A DNA stretch of 64,000 nt from Mucilaginibacter ginsenosidivorans (GTDB lineage: Bacteria; Bacteroidota; Bacteroidia; Sphingobacteriales; Sphingobacteriaceae), in contig NZ_CP042436.1 in assembly GCF_007971025.1 (NCBI RefSeq), positions 868,001 to 932,000 of the forward strand. The letters are read 5' to 3'. Made by a program: the position numbers and the translations under genes. Below the pieces are notes generated by a model. That model did not search any database, had not been told where the DNA came from, and saw only the letters and a program-made list of their open reading frames with translations. How positions within the stretch are numbered: the first letter of the stretch is position 1; the number at the start of each line of letters is the position of its first letter. Shown in pieces: positions 1-8,805 of the stretch.

Positions 1-435
1 GTGGATGGCGCGATACACCGGGCAGGCGGACCGGCCATTCTTGAAGAATGCATCAAAATAAGAAACAGGCAAGGCGGCTGTAAAGTTGGCGAGGCGGTGA
101 TAACCACCGCCGGAAATATGCCCGCAAAATATGTTATACATACTGTTGGCCCTGTTTGGAGCCAAAGCAACAAACAGGCTAATGAATTGCTTGCGAATGC
201 CTATAGCAACAGTTTGAAACTTGCGGTTGAAAACCAGGTTGAAACCATCGCGTTTCCTAATATAAGTACGGGCATTTATCATTTTCCCAAGGACATTGCC
301 GCTGAGATCGCTATTAAAACGATTAAAGAAATCATATCGAAGCATCAACAGATACGTCAGGTTATTTTCGTTTGTTTTGATGATGAGAATTATTCGATTT
401 ATGAACAATTATTGTCATATCAATGTGGTAATTAA
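1..435 (+). CDS. Macrodomain protein (O-acetyl-ADP-ribose deacetylase-like), 5' truncated
   Basis: The visible 144 residues are the C-terminal part of a macrodomain, a fold that binds ADP-ribose and often removes it from proteins or hydrolyses O-acetyl-ADP-ribose. The first residues, [10 protein letters not shown], match the glycine-rich loop that in intact macrodomains follows the N-A-A-N segment. Roughly 30 N-terminal residues are therefore missing because the window begins inside the gene, so the GTG at position 1 is an internal Val codon rather than a start. Later family features are visible: a [18 protein letters not shown] strand and the [12 protein letters not shown] loop that contacts the distal ribose. 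The gene stops 105 bases before the SNF2 helicase. No toxin or DarT-like partner is visible. The family is confident; the exact substrate is not. Confidence 0.88.
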   Translation: MDGAIHRAGGPAILEECIKIRNRQGGCKVGEAVITTAGNMPAKYVIHTVGPVWSQSNKQANELLANAYSNSLKLAVENQVETIAFPNISTGIYHFPKDIAAEIAIKTIKEIISKHQQIRQVIFVCFDDENYSIYEQLLSYQCGN

Positions 436-488
436 TGGTGTTAACAATTATTTAATACCAACCCCTTTTAATTGATAAGAAAACTGTT

Positions 489-496
489 TAGGTTTG
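489..496 (+). promoter_or_regulatory. Candidate Bacteroidota -7 box upstream of the SNF2 gene
   Basis: TAGGTTTG matches the Bacteroidota -7 consensus TAnnTTTG. A TTTT at 466-469 lies 19 bases upstream, where the -33 TTTG would be expected, so the -33 element is imperfect. The box sits 44 bases before the helicase ATG. Assigned by motif only. Confidence 0.45.
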
Positions 497-540
497 AATT
501 TTTTCTTCATCGTAACTTCTCTTTATTTTTTTAATAAAGG

Positions 541-3435
541 ATGTTACGCGTCGATAGCTCAAAACCATGCCAGATCATTTATGCCGTTTGCAGGCATGAA
601 TATTTAGGCTTTTTGCTTGAGCCGCATATCGTTCAGCTAAACCCTAACGGCGAATTTTCCCTCACCTACCAGCGTCTTTTCTCAAACACGGCCAAAGAAT
701 TCAGCGAATTTCTTGATGAAACAGATTTTAAACTTGTTAAGGTGCTGGAAGAAATAGAGCAGGGGCATGTTATAAAAAAGTTTTACAAAAAGCCCATCCG
801 CCCTTTCGAGTTTTTCAGCAAAGTATTTAACGACCAGCTTTTTGAAGCTATCCGGCCTAAGGTAGAAAAAAGGATGGCAGAGGCGCTGTTGCTCCTGAAC
901 AATAAACAAGTGTACCTGATGAGTAAGGAGGGCTACCCTGCCGAACGTAAATTGCAGATAGCCGCTGAGCCCGCTTCGGTGCTGTTCCATTTCAGGCGCG
1001 ATGATACCGAGATCAGGTACTTCCCTACCATTAAGTACCAGGGGATGCGCATCGAGTTTATGTTCAAAAACGCTGAGATCATTTGCAACCACCCCGCCTG
1101 GATGTTGCTGGACGATACCCTGTACTTTTTTGATAAAGAAATTGAAGGTAAAAAGCTGCAGCCTTTCCTGAACAAACGTTACATCGCCATACCGCGCTCT
1201 TCGGAGTTGCCGTATTTCGAAAAGTTTGTGGCGCCGCTCATCGAGAAACACAATGTTTATGCCGAGGGGTTTACCATCAATACCGAAAAATACGAGGCCA
1301 CGCCGATCTTAAAACCGATATACGTGGAGGGCGGCACATCGCAGTTGCAGCTTTGTTTCAGATATGCCGGTTATATTTTCCCTTACGGCGACGGCAGGCA
1401 CGTGTCTGTAAGGATGGAGCGCAACGGCGATGATTACCTTTTTCATCGCATTAAACGTTCTACGACCTGGGAAAAAGGAAAACTGCAATTGCTGGAAGAC
1501 CAGGGCTTGCAGGTTGTTTCGAGCCTGTTTCAAAACCTTGAGGTCACCTGCTGCGACGATGAAGCGGACCAGTCGCTGTCGGTATTTGAATGGCTTAACC
1601 AACACCACGAACAGCTAATAACTGCCGGGTTTGAAATTGAACAGCCCGAAGGGCAGAAGAAATATCTTTTCGGCAGCAGCAAGATAGATGTCGAGGTAAA
1701 AGAAAATAACGACTGGTTCGATATTTACGCGGTGGTGCATTTTGGACCCTACCGTATACCTTTTATTCAGCTAAAAAATCATATCCTCAATCACAAAAAA
1801 GAATTTACCCTGCCTAACGGCGAAATAGCCGTGATACCCGAAAAGTGGTTCTCGCAATACGGTAACCTGCTGCATTTTTCGGAAGGCAGCCAGGATATAA
1901 AACTGCGCCGGCACCATATTGGCCTTGTAAACGAGCTGGCGGAGGGCGAACTGGCAGGTGTTACGATGAGCAGAAAGCTTCAGAAGCTAAGCGAGTTTGA
2001 AGATGTTGGAGACATCGGTATGCCGCATCACTTTAAAGGCAGCCTGAGGCCATACCAAAAGGCAGGCTTTAACTGGTTCCATTTTTTGCAGCAGTACCAT
2101 TTTGGGGGCTGCCTGGCCGATGACATGGGTCTGGGGAAAACCATACAAGCGCTCGCTTTATTACAAAAGCACAAGGAAAATATAGAGGCGGCAGACAGCA
2201 AAAGCGTTTCGCTTATTATTATGCCTACGTCGCTTATTTACAACTGGCTTAACGAAGCTAAAAAATTTGCGCCCAAATTGCGGATGATGGTGCATACAGG
2301 AACGTTCAGGTATAAATCGCCCGAGGTGTTTACCAATTATGATGTGGTGATCACCACCTATGGCATCACGCGTATCGATATCGACCTGCTTTCGGGATAC
2401 TTCTTTGAATACATTATACTGGATGAGAGCCAGAACATTAAAAATCCGTCATCCAAATCGTACCAGGCGGTAAAGCAGCTTAAATCAAGGTATAAGCTGA
2501 TATTAAGCGGCACCCCGGTCGAGAATTCGGTAAATGATCTTTGGACACAGATGTCGTTTATCAACCCGGGCTTATTGGGTAACCAGCAATTCTTCCTGAA
2601 CGAATTTGTAACGCCTATTGAAAAGAAAAAGGATGAGGAAAAAGCACGCAGGCTGCAAGCGCTGATAAAGCCGTTTGTTTTGCGCCGTACCAAAGAACAG
2701 GTGGCAACCGAATTGCCGCCAAAGACCGAGAACCTGTTTTATTGCAAGATGAGTGATGAACAGGCCAGCGTGTACGAAAAGGTGAAATCGGAATACCGTA
2801 ACGAGCTGTTGAAAAGCCTGGAAGACGGCACCTTTGCACAGGCGCAAATGCAGGTGCTACAGGGATTGATAAAATTGCGGCAGATAGCTAATCACCCGTC
2901 TATGATCGACGATCAATATGAGGGTGATTCGGGCAAGTTTGAGAACGTGGTGCATACACTGGCCAACGTACTGGAGGGGGGACATAAGGTTTTGATCTTC
3001 TCGCAATTTGTAAAACAGCTGACCATCTACCGCAATCATTTTGATATGGAGGGCATACCTTACGTTTACCTTGATGGCAGTACGCAGAACCGGGGCGATG
3101 TAGTAAAGCGTTTCCAGGAGGATGAAAAAACAAGGGTGTTCCTGATCTCTATCAAAGCCGGAGGCGTGGGCCTTAACCTGACCGAGGCCGATTATGTGTT
3201 CATCCTCGATCCGTGGTGGAACCCGGCGGTTGAACAGCAGGCCATCGACCGTACGCACCGTATTGGGCAAACCAAAAATGTGTTCATCTATAAATTCATC
3301 ACCAAGGACTCTGTTGAGGAGAAGATATTGGCCTTACAGCAGCGTAAGCTAAAGGTTGCCCAATCACTCATTACGACAGAAGAAAGCTTCATTAAATCGC
3401 TCTCAGCCGATGATATCAGAGAGATATTGAAATAA
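541..3435 (+). CDS. SNF2-family DEAD/DEAH-box helicase (Swi2/Snf2 ATPase)
   Basis: This is a 964-residue Swi2/Snf2 ATPase of the kind that translocates on duplex DNA and remodels protein-DNA complexes. The N-terminal half (about 1-490) is the extension typical of bacterial SNF2 proteins, and I recognise no zinc-binding SWIM motif in it. The ATPase occupies about 500-950: motif I ADDMGLGKT near residue 527, motif II DESQ near 628 (a DEAH/DESQ-type Walker B), motif III LSGTPVENS, motif IV-like FSQFVKQ, and motif VI QAIDRTHRIGQ near 903. The ATG at 541 follows a weak AAAGG and agrees with the TAnnTTTG promoter upstream. The gene is followed by a convergent DUF2007-like gene only 2 bases away. 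It is probably a housekeeping chromatin or transcription-recycling factor (RapA-like role inferred), because no restriction or defence genes are adjacent. Confidence 0.95.
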   Translation: MLRVDSSKPCQIIYAVCRHEYLGFLLEPHIVQLNPNGEFSLTYQRLFSNTAKEFSEFLDETDFKLVKVLEEIEQGHVIKKFYKKPIRPFEFFSKVFNDQLFEAIRPKVEKRMAEALLLLNNKQVYLMSKEGYPAERKLQIAAEPASVLFHFRRDDTEIRYFPTIKYQGMRIEFMFKNAEIICNHPAWMLLDDTLYFFDKEIEGKKLQPFLNKRYIAIPRSSELPYFEKFVAPLIEKHNVYAEGFTINTEKYEATPILKPIYVEGGTSQLQLCFRYAGYIFPYGDGRHVSVRMERNGDDYLFHRIKRSTTWEKGKLQLLEDQGLQVVSSLFQNLEVTCCDDEADQSLSVFEWLNQHHEQLITAGFEIEQPEGQKKYLFGSSKIDVEVKENNDWFDIYAVVHFGPYRIPFIQLKNHILNHKKEFTLPNGEIAVIPEKWFSQYGNLLHFSEGSQDIKLRRHHIGLVNELAEGELAGVTMSRKLQKLSEFEDVGDIGMPHHFKGSLRPYQKAGFNWFHFLQQYHFGGCLADDMGLGKTIQALALLQKHKENIEAADSKSVSLIIMPTSLIYNWLNEAKKFAPKLRMMVHTGTFRYKSPEVFTNYDVVITTYGITRIDIDLLSGYFFEYIILDESQNIKNPSSKSYQAVKQLKSRYKLILSGTPVENSVNDLWTQMSFINPGLLGNQQFFLNEFVTPIEKKKDEEKARRLQALIKPFVLRRTKEQVATELPPKTENLFYCKMSDEQASVYEKVKSEYRNELLKSLEDGTFAQAQMQVLQGLIKLRQIANHPSMIDDQYEGDSGKFENVVHTLANVLEGGHKVLIFSQFVKQLTIYRNHFDMEGIPYVYLDGSTQNRGDVVKRFQEDEKTRVFLISIKAGGVGLNLTEADYVFILDPWWNPAVEQQAIDRTHRIGQTKNVFIYKFITKDSVEEKILALQQRKLKVAQSLITTEESFIKSLSADDIREILK

Positions 3436-3437
3436 TC

Positions 3438-4118
3438 TTAGGTATTCCGAATAAATATCAGGTAGATCAGGCTGGCTAAAAATACAACTATAGACAGGTA
3501 AAAGATGCATCTGCCATGCCACCGGTCTCTTTCGGTGTAACCATAAACCCGTTCACCGTCTGGTAACGTTTTTTTATAGGAGAACAAATGCCAGCCGATA
3601 AAGACTCCTACGAAAATAAGAAAAATCGGGAGGAGTATCCCACTCAATGCTATCGCATAACCGACCAATATCCATATCGTCTGCTTTTTCTCAGGCGTTT
3701 TTAAATCTTCAATCCTATGCTCGCTGATCTCCGACAGTTTTTCCTTAGTTATTTCGTCTCCTCGGTCCGTTAATATTTTCCTGGCTAACACCACGTCAAA
3801 TACGCTCCATTCGTCGGCTTTGGTGATCACTTCCATTAGTTCGTCGTTCGTAAAGGTAAACAGGTAATAGTCCTTATCTACTTCATCGAGACGTCGCTCT
3901 TCATTTTCCACCAAAAGTTGGTTTACTTTCTCAAAGTCTTTACCTTTTATCTTGACGGCATAATCAACCGCGGCATTGCTCATAACAAATGAAGGGTCAA
4001 AACCGGAAGTTTCTTCCTGTATCAAATATTCGATGTGATTGCCATCCAGGATGGCTGTAAGTTCGGCGGCCAGGGCGGCATCATTGAATTTTTGGTAAGT
4101 GATAAATTCAGGTTCCAT
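3438..4118 (-). CDS. DUF2007-like signal-transducing membrane protein
   Basis: A 226-residue protein. Residues 1-75 resemble the small DUF2007 (putative prokaryotic signal-transducing) domain, with the pattern LTAILDGNHIEYLIQ. A charged, mostly helical middle section follows, then two C-terminal membrane segments at about 147-175 and 203-222. The N-terminal domain would face the cytoplasm. The gene is convergent with the SNF2 gene (2-base gap). The upstream box TATATTGG on the minus strand is a one-mismatch -7 candidate. Function is unknown; the domain assignment is by sequence feel and moderately sure. Confidence 0.7.
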   Translation of the reverse strand: MEPEFITYQKFNDAALAAELTAILDGNHIEYLIQEETSGFDPSFVMSNAAVDYAVKIKGKDFEKVNQLLVENEERRLDEVDKDYYLFTFTNDELMEVITKADEWSVFDVVLARKILTDRGDEITKEKLSEISEHRIEDLKTPEKKQTIWILVGYAIALSGILLPIFLIFVGVFIGWHLFSYKKTLPDGERVYGYTERDRWHGRCIFYLSIVVFLASLIYLIFIRNT

Positions 4119-4242
4119 AGCAGGTTTTGTATCGCCAATATAGGTAATTTTACTTTGCGGCTACAGTGAGCTAAACAATTTAATCCTAATATTGGTTGTT
4201 CAAACACCAATCGCCAAATCGTCATTAAAATTATAGATCATC

Positions 4243-5088
4243 ATGAAAAAGATTTTCCTTTTAACTGCTATGGCATTTTGCAGTATAGCTGCGTTCAGCC
4301 AAAGCAAAATGGCCTGTTGCGCCAAGCCGTCGGCCACCAAACAATTTGCCATGCTGGCGTCCGACAAGAAATTCGTAATGTCGCACGCCACCCCGAAACC
4401 ATATCACTTCCAAAGCAGCATTGGCAAGGCTATTACATACAAAACATCCGATGGAAAGACAGCTAATGCCTTTGAGATAAAAGCTAAAAAACCGACAGAC
4501 AACTGGCTGTTGGTTGTGCATGAATGGTGGGGGCTGAATGATTTTGTAAAACATGAATCAGAAAAATTATATAACGACCTGGGCGATGTGAATGTGCTCG
4601 ATCTTGACCTGTATGATGGTAAAGTAGCAACGACGCGTGAGGATGCGGGTAAATTTATGCAGGCTGTTAAAGACGACCGCGCCGAGACTATTATTAAAGG
4701 AGCGATAGCTTATGTTGGGCCAAAGGCGCATATTGCAACCATTGGTTGGTGCTTTGGCGGCGGATGGAGCCTGCAAACCAGCCTGATGGCCGGCAGCCAG
4801 GACGTGGCGTGCGTAATGTACTACGGTATGCCCGAACAGGATGTGAATAAACTAAAAACACTGCACGCCGACGTGCTGGGCAATTTTGCCAATAAGGACG
4901 GCTGGATAAACCCCAAGGTTGTAGCCAAATTTGCAGAGAATATGAAAGCTGCCGGAAAGAAGCTGGAATTACATCAATACAATGCCGACCACGGCTTTGC
5001 TAACCCCAGCAACCCGATATACGACAGCGAGGCTACGAAAGATGCCTACGCAAAGACGCTGGCGTTTTTAAAACCGAGGCTGAAGTGA
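4243..5088 (+). CDS. Secreted dienelactone hydrolase family protein
   Basis: A 281-residue alpha/beta-hydrolase of the dienelactone hydrolase family. The first 20 residues form a signal peptide (MKKIFLLTAMAFCSIAAFSQ), so the enzyme is predicted to be periplasmic or surface-exposed. The nucleophile elbow is GWCFGG with Cys170, which is the hallmark of the dienelactone hydrolase group (Cys in place of Ser). The likely partners are Asp219 in NKDGW and His250 in DHGFANP. Oxyanion-side residues precede an HEWWGLN motif, also typical of the family. Cytosolic dienelactone hydrolases act in chlorocatechol breakdown; secreted Bacteroidota homologues are of unknown substrate, so only the fold and the triad are claimed. 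It stands alone, followed by a long inverted repeat. Confidence 0.9.
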   Translation: MKKIFLLTAMAFCSIAAFSQSKMACCAKPSATKQFAMLASDKKFVMSHATPKPYHFQSSIGKAITYKTSDGKTANAFEIKAKKPTDNWLLVVHEWWGLNDFVKHESEKLYNDLGDVNVLDLDLYDGKVATTREDAGKFMQAVKDDRAETIIKGAIAYVGPKAHIATIGWCFGGGWSLQTSLMAGSQDVACVMYYGMPEQDVNKLKTLHADVLGNFANKDGWINPKVVAKFAENMKAAGKKLELHQYNADHGFANPSNPIYDSEATKDAYAKTLAFLKPRLK

Positions 5089-5096
5089 GTTTGTAA

Positions 5097-5347
5097 TTCG
5101 TGGATCATGGTTCATTCAGGGAAATGCTACGCCTTGCATGGAAAGGGGTGATAGTTTATGGTTAACACATTTTTTATAAATGCCAGCATAATGTATTTAT
5201 AATCAGCGCTTTAAATGTTAAAACACCTGAAATTGTGTTAACCATGTTAACCTTTTATAAAATAAAATAAAATATGGAATGGCTACGTAGGAGCGACCCG
5301 TTTTAAAAGCGATTTCCCTGAATGAACTATGAACCATCAGCCACGAA
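5097..5347. repeat. Nested long inverted repeat filling the intergenic region
   Basis: The 290-base gap holds two nested inverted repeats. The outer arms (5097-5125 and 5312-5347) share a perfect 13-bp core, CATTCAGGGAAAT against ATTTCCCTGAATG, and extend through TTCGTGG/CCACGAA. The right arm carries an extra 7-base AGTTCAT duplication. The inner arms ATGGTTAACACA (5158-5169) and TGTGTTAACCAT (5234-5245) are a perfect 12-bp pair. No transposase or clear ORF lies between. This could be a non-autonomous MITE-like element or a decayed insertion. Confidence 0.7.
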
Positions 5348-5378
5348 CTTTTCGTAACATTGCAGAAATTTTACCTGG

Positions 5379-6350
5379 TTGACCGCCTCCGCAAAAAGAC
5401 TGCTCTCGTATTCGCTAAAAGCTGCTATCCTGGTTTTGGCTTTTATTTTTATTTACCGGCGGATAGACAGTAACGAAAATTTAAGGCGGTTTGAATCACT
5501 GATCGCTAATATCGACCGTAACAGGGCAATATTTGTTATGTCGTGTGTTTTCCTGTTGATGCTGATCAATTGGATACTTGAGTCGCTTAAATGGAAATAC
5601 CTCACCCGCGAATTAGTCAGCATAACAACGTGGCAGGCCATTGAAGCTGTTTTTTGCGGACTTACCTGGGCTGTGTTTACGCCAAACAGGATCGGCGAAT
5701 ACGGCGGCAGAGTAATGTTTTTGCCAAACCGCAAACGCATACACGGCATTTTCGCCATGGCGGTGGGCTCGTTCGGGCAAAATGTCATCACCAATGTACT
5801 TGGGCTATCAGCGCTTATGTGGTTCGCCTTTACTTATTTGAATATCAACATTGCCATATCCCTTGCCCTTTCACTGGCGGCTTTAGGTTTCATGGCGCTG
5901 CTGCTCGTTTTTTATTTTAACATTGGGTGGCTTGTTACTTTGCTTAACCGCATAAAATTCCTGGAAAAATATCACCGTTTTTTTGACATCATGGCAAGGT
6001 ACCACACCACCGAGCTTTTGAATATCATGTGGTTTTGCCTCACGCGTTTTTTTGTGTTTTCTTTCCAGTATTTCCTGGTCATTCATTTGCTAATACCTTC
6101 GGTGCCGGTTTTCCCGATGATGATGATGGTATTTATCCTGTTCTTCGTTCAATCGGCACTGCCTTCACTTGATTTACTCGATGTAGGCGTGCGCAGTATG
6201 ACCGCCTCGGCCTTTTTTGCCTACATTACTGATCAAAACATAGCTGTAATGGCAGCAGTTTCATCTATTTGGTTTATAAACCTAATAGTTCCTGCTATCT
6301 TAGGCTCCGTATTCGTTTTAAAACTCAGATTCTTTGACCGCTCTTCTTAG
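5379..6350 (+). CDS. LPG-synthase-like (UPF0104/DUF2156-type TM) integral membrane protein
   Basis: A 323-residue polytopic membrane protein with about eight hydrophobic segments, resembling the lysylphosphatidylglycerol-synthase transmembrane domain family (YbhN/AglD-type). A conserved-looking loop, TPNRIGEYGGRVMF near residues 100-113, matches the family's P-x-R-x-G-E signature. The start is a TTG at 5379; there is no in-frame ATG before the first membrane segment. The stop overlaps the next gene's start by 17 bases. Pairing with a processive GT2 is common for this family and suggests work on a lipid-linked glycan or a flippase-type role; this is inference. A one-mismatch -7 box TAACATTG lies at 5355-5362. 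Confidence 0.82.
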   Translation: MTASAKRLLSYSLKAAILVLAFIFIYRRIDSNENLRRFESLIANIDRNRAIFVMSCVFLLMLINWILESLKWKYLTRELVSITTWQAIEAVFCGLTWAVFTPNRIGEYGGRVMFLPNRKRIHGIFAMAVGSFGQNVITNVLGLSALMWFAFTYLNINIAISLALSLAALGFMALLLVFYFNIGWLVTLLNRIKFLEKYHRFFDIMARYHTTELLNIMWFCLTRFFVFSFQYFLVIHLLIPSVPVFPMMMMVFILFFVQSALPSLDLLDVGVRSMTASAFFAYITDQNIAVMAAVSSIWFINLIVPAILGSVFVLKLRFFDRSS

Positions 6351-7464
6351 TACCATATCACTATTACTAACCAGCGTATATATTTCCCTGCTGGTTTATT
6401 TTATTAAGGGATGGGCCAGCCTAAGGCGCCCGGTTATACATAATGGCACTTTTAGGACCAGAGTAACCGTGTTAATTGCAGCGCGTAACGAAGAAAACAA
6501 TATCAATCTTACTATAGACGACCTGCTGGCCCAGGATTACCCCAAAAAGCTGACGGAGATCATTATTGTCGATGACCACTCTACAGATGCAACAGCAGAC
6601 ATCATACGCAGTTATGCCGGCAGGGGTGTTAAGCTATTGCAGCTGAACGAGGATCAACCGCTTAACTCTTATAAGAAAAAAGCTATTGCTACAGCTATAA
6701 GTGTTTCAACCGGCGACTTGATGGTGGCTACTGATGCCGATTGCAGGATGGGCAATAAATGGTTATCGTCGGTTGTGGGTTACTACGAGAATAATGACCT
6801 GGTTATGATCTCGGCACCGGTATCTTACTTCCAGGAACGCAGTTTATTTGAATACCTGCAAACGCTGGAATTCGCTTACCTGATCGGTCTGGGCGCATCT
6901 TTTATAGGAAATAGAAAGGCATCGACTTGCAACGGGGCCAACCTGGCCTACCGTAAGGACATTTTTTACGAGGTAGGCGGTTTTAAAGGGATCGATGATC
7001 TTGCATCGGGCGACGATGAGTTGCTGTTACAAAAAGTGGCCATGCGTTATCCCGGGCGTATCGGGTTTTTAAAACAACGCGATGCCATAGTTTATACCCA
7101 TGCAAAACATACGCTGCGCTCGTTCCTGAAACAGCGCCGCCGCTGGGCTTCCAAATCGGTTAAATACAAGGATAAAAGAATAGTAGCGCTGGCGGTAAGT
7201 ATTTGGCTGTTCAATGTATCGTTACTTGTGAACGCCGGGCTCAGTTTTTACAATATCTTTTTTCTGAAGCTTTTTTTAACGCAGTTTTTACTAAAGTATC
7301 TTTTTGAGGTAGCATTCCTGCTACCAATAACTACCTTTCTAAAACGGCAGGGATTGGTTTTATTACTGTTGCTTCTTATCCCGGTTCATATTATTTATTT
7401 CGTGTACATCGGTTTAATGGGTACTACCCGGCAGTATGAGTGGAAGGGACGAATGGTAAGGTAA
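6334..7464 (+). CDS. Membrane-anchored family 2 glycosyltransferase
   Basis: A 376-residue GT2. An N-terminal membrane helix is followed by the GT-A domain: nucleotide-binding VTVLIAARNEENNI, VDDHSTD, the metal-binding ATDADC (D-x-D), the acceptor-side SGDDELL, and the processivity motif Q-x-x-R-W (KQRRRW). Two or three hydrophobic segments close the protein from about residue 285. This matches chitin-synthase/cellulose-synthase-like enzymes that polymerise or transfer sugar at the inner membrane. The TTG start lies within the end of the preceding membrane-protein gene, so the two are translationally coupled and probably co-operate. The donor sugar cannot be told from sequence. Confidence 0.9.
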   Translation: MTALLSTISLLLTSVYISLLVYFIKGWASLRRPVIHNGTFRTRVTVLIAARNEENNINLTIDDLLAQDYPKKLTEIIIVDDHSTDATADIIRSYAGRGVKLLQLNEDQPLNSYKKKAIATAISVSTGDLMVATDADCRMGNKWLSSVVGYYENNDLVMISAPVSYFQERSLFEYLQTLEFAYLIGLGASFIGNRKASTCNGANLAYRKDIFYEVGGFKGIDDLASGDDELLLQKVAMRYPGRIGFLKQRDAIVYTHAKHTLRSFLKQRRRWASKSVKYKDKRIVALAVSIWLFNVSLLVNAGLSFYNIFFLKLFLTQFLLKYLFEVAFLLPITTFLKRQGLVLLLLLLIPVHIIYFVYIGLMGTTRQYEWKGRMVR

Positions 7465-7554
7465 GCATTCGCGGAAATGACATTCATTTGTTAATAGGCC
7501 TTTGCCATTCGCTATAAAATAAGCGATATTTAGCCAAACTGATCTGAACAACAC

Positions 7555-8766
7555 TTGGCCGAACTAACCCCATCGCAGCGCACCTGGAAGGCGTTTAAGC
7601 GCAATAAGATAGCTGTTGCCGGACTTGTTTTTATCCTGCTTTCTATACTCATAGCTATCCTTGGGTACTTGGTAATGCCCGATTCAACTCCCATGGCAAA
7701 TAACATGACCATACAATTGAGTATTAAAAAACCAGGCGCCGAATTTACCATGCTTCGTATCCGTAAAAGCGAACCCGTGGACACCGTTAACATATTCACT
7801 AAAATGCTTTATGGCCAGCCGGCGTTTTTTAAGGATATTCCTATTACCGGTTATCATTTAGTAAAAGACTCTATTTATGCTGATGAATATGTTGGTGATG
7901 AAGATAAACCCATAAAAGCTTCTTTTAATCTTTTTGAAGTCGTGAGCGGTGGCAAAGCGGCTTATTCGGGCGGATTGGTATCGATAACCAGGCCCAACGG
8001 CACCATAGTAAGCTTTACTATAAGCAATGCTTTGTATAAAAGGTTCAGCGAAGAGTTCCTGGCGCACCATATCATAAAGAAGAAATATTGGTTCGGTACC
8101 GACCTCTATGGCCGCGACCTTTTGAGCCGGCTTATACTCGGCGCACGCGTTTCGCTGGCTGTCGGAATTGTATCGGTTATCATCAGTATGTTGCTCGGTA
8201 TCGTTGTCGGCTCGCTCGCCGGCTATTTCGGCGGCTGGGTAGATGCCTCCTTGAGCTGGGTGATGAATATTCTTTGGGCACTGCCGGCGCTGCTGCTGGT
8301 AATTGCTATCTCTTTTGCATTGGGAAAAGGGTTGTGGCAGATATTTATAGCGGTTGGCATGTCGATGTGGGTCGAGGTGGGCCGGCTGGTGCGCGGGCAG
8401 GTATTGAGCCTAAAACACACGGAATTTATCGAGGCGGCCCGGTCGATGGGATTTAACAATGCGCGCATCATCCGCAGGCATATCCTGCCCAATATTATCG
8501 GACCGATACTGGTACTTGCGTCCTCCAATTTTGCATCGGCTATATTGCTTGAAGCCGGGTTGAGCTTTCTTGGTTTTGGCGCGCAGCCGCCTATGCCTAC
8601 CTGGGGCAGCATGATAAAAGAGCATTACGGGTATATCATTATGAACTCGCCTTTCCTGGCTATTTTGCCGGGTTTGGCCATTATGTTTATGGTGTACGCA
8701 TTTAATCTTGTCACCGTTGGATTAAGGGATGCTTTTGATATTAAATCACAAAGTACACGGATTTAA
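7555..8766 (+). CDS. ABC transporter permease, DppC/OppC type, with large periplasmic insertion
   Basis: A 403-residue permease of the peptide/nickel transporter family. Helix 1 (about 18-42) is followed by an unusually long periplasmic segment (about 45-180), then the core permease domain. The ATPase-contacting EAA loop is clear: EAARSMGFNNARIIRRHILPN, with the downstream LSFLGFGAQPPMPTWG typical of OppC/DppC. The start is TTG at 7555, needed to include the N-terminal TPSQRTWKAFKRNKIA motif characteristic of this subunit. No partner permease, ATPase or solute-binding gene is adjacent, so the rest of the transporter must be encoded elsewhere. The substrate is probably oligopeptide. Confidence 0.92.
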   Translation: MAELTPSQRTWKAFKRNKIAVAGLVFILLSILIAILGYLVMPDSTPMANNMTIQLSIKKPGAEFTMLRIRKSEPVDTVNIFTKMLYGQPAFFKDIPITGYHLVKDSIYADEYVGDEDKPIKASFNLFEVVSGGKAAYSGGLVSITRPNGTIVSFTISNALYKRFSEEFLAHHIIKKKYWFGTDLYGRDLLSRLILGARVSLAVGIVSVIISMLLGIVVGSLAGYFGGWVDASLSWVMNILWALPALLLVIAISFALGKGLWQIFIAVGMSMWVEVGRLVRGQVLSLKHTEFIEAARSMGFNNARIIRRHILPNIIGPILVLASSNFASAILLEAGLSFLGFGAQPPMPTWGSMIKEHYGYIIMNSPFLAILPGLAIMFMVYAFNLVTVGLRDAFDIKSQSTRI

Positions 8767-8805
8767 AAAAATTAATTCATTAATTTGGCTATCTTCTTAT
8801 CCGAA

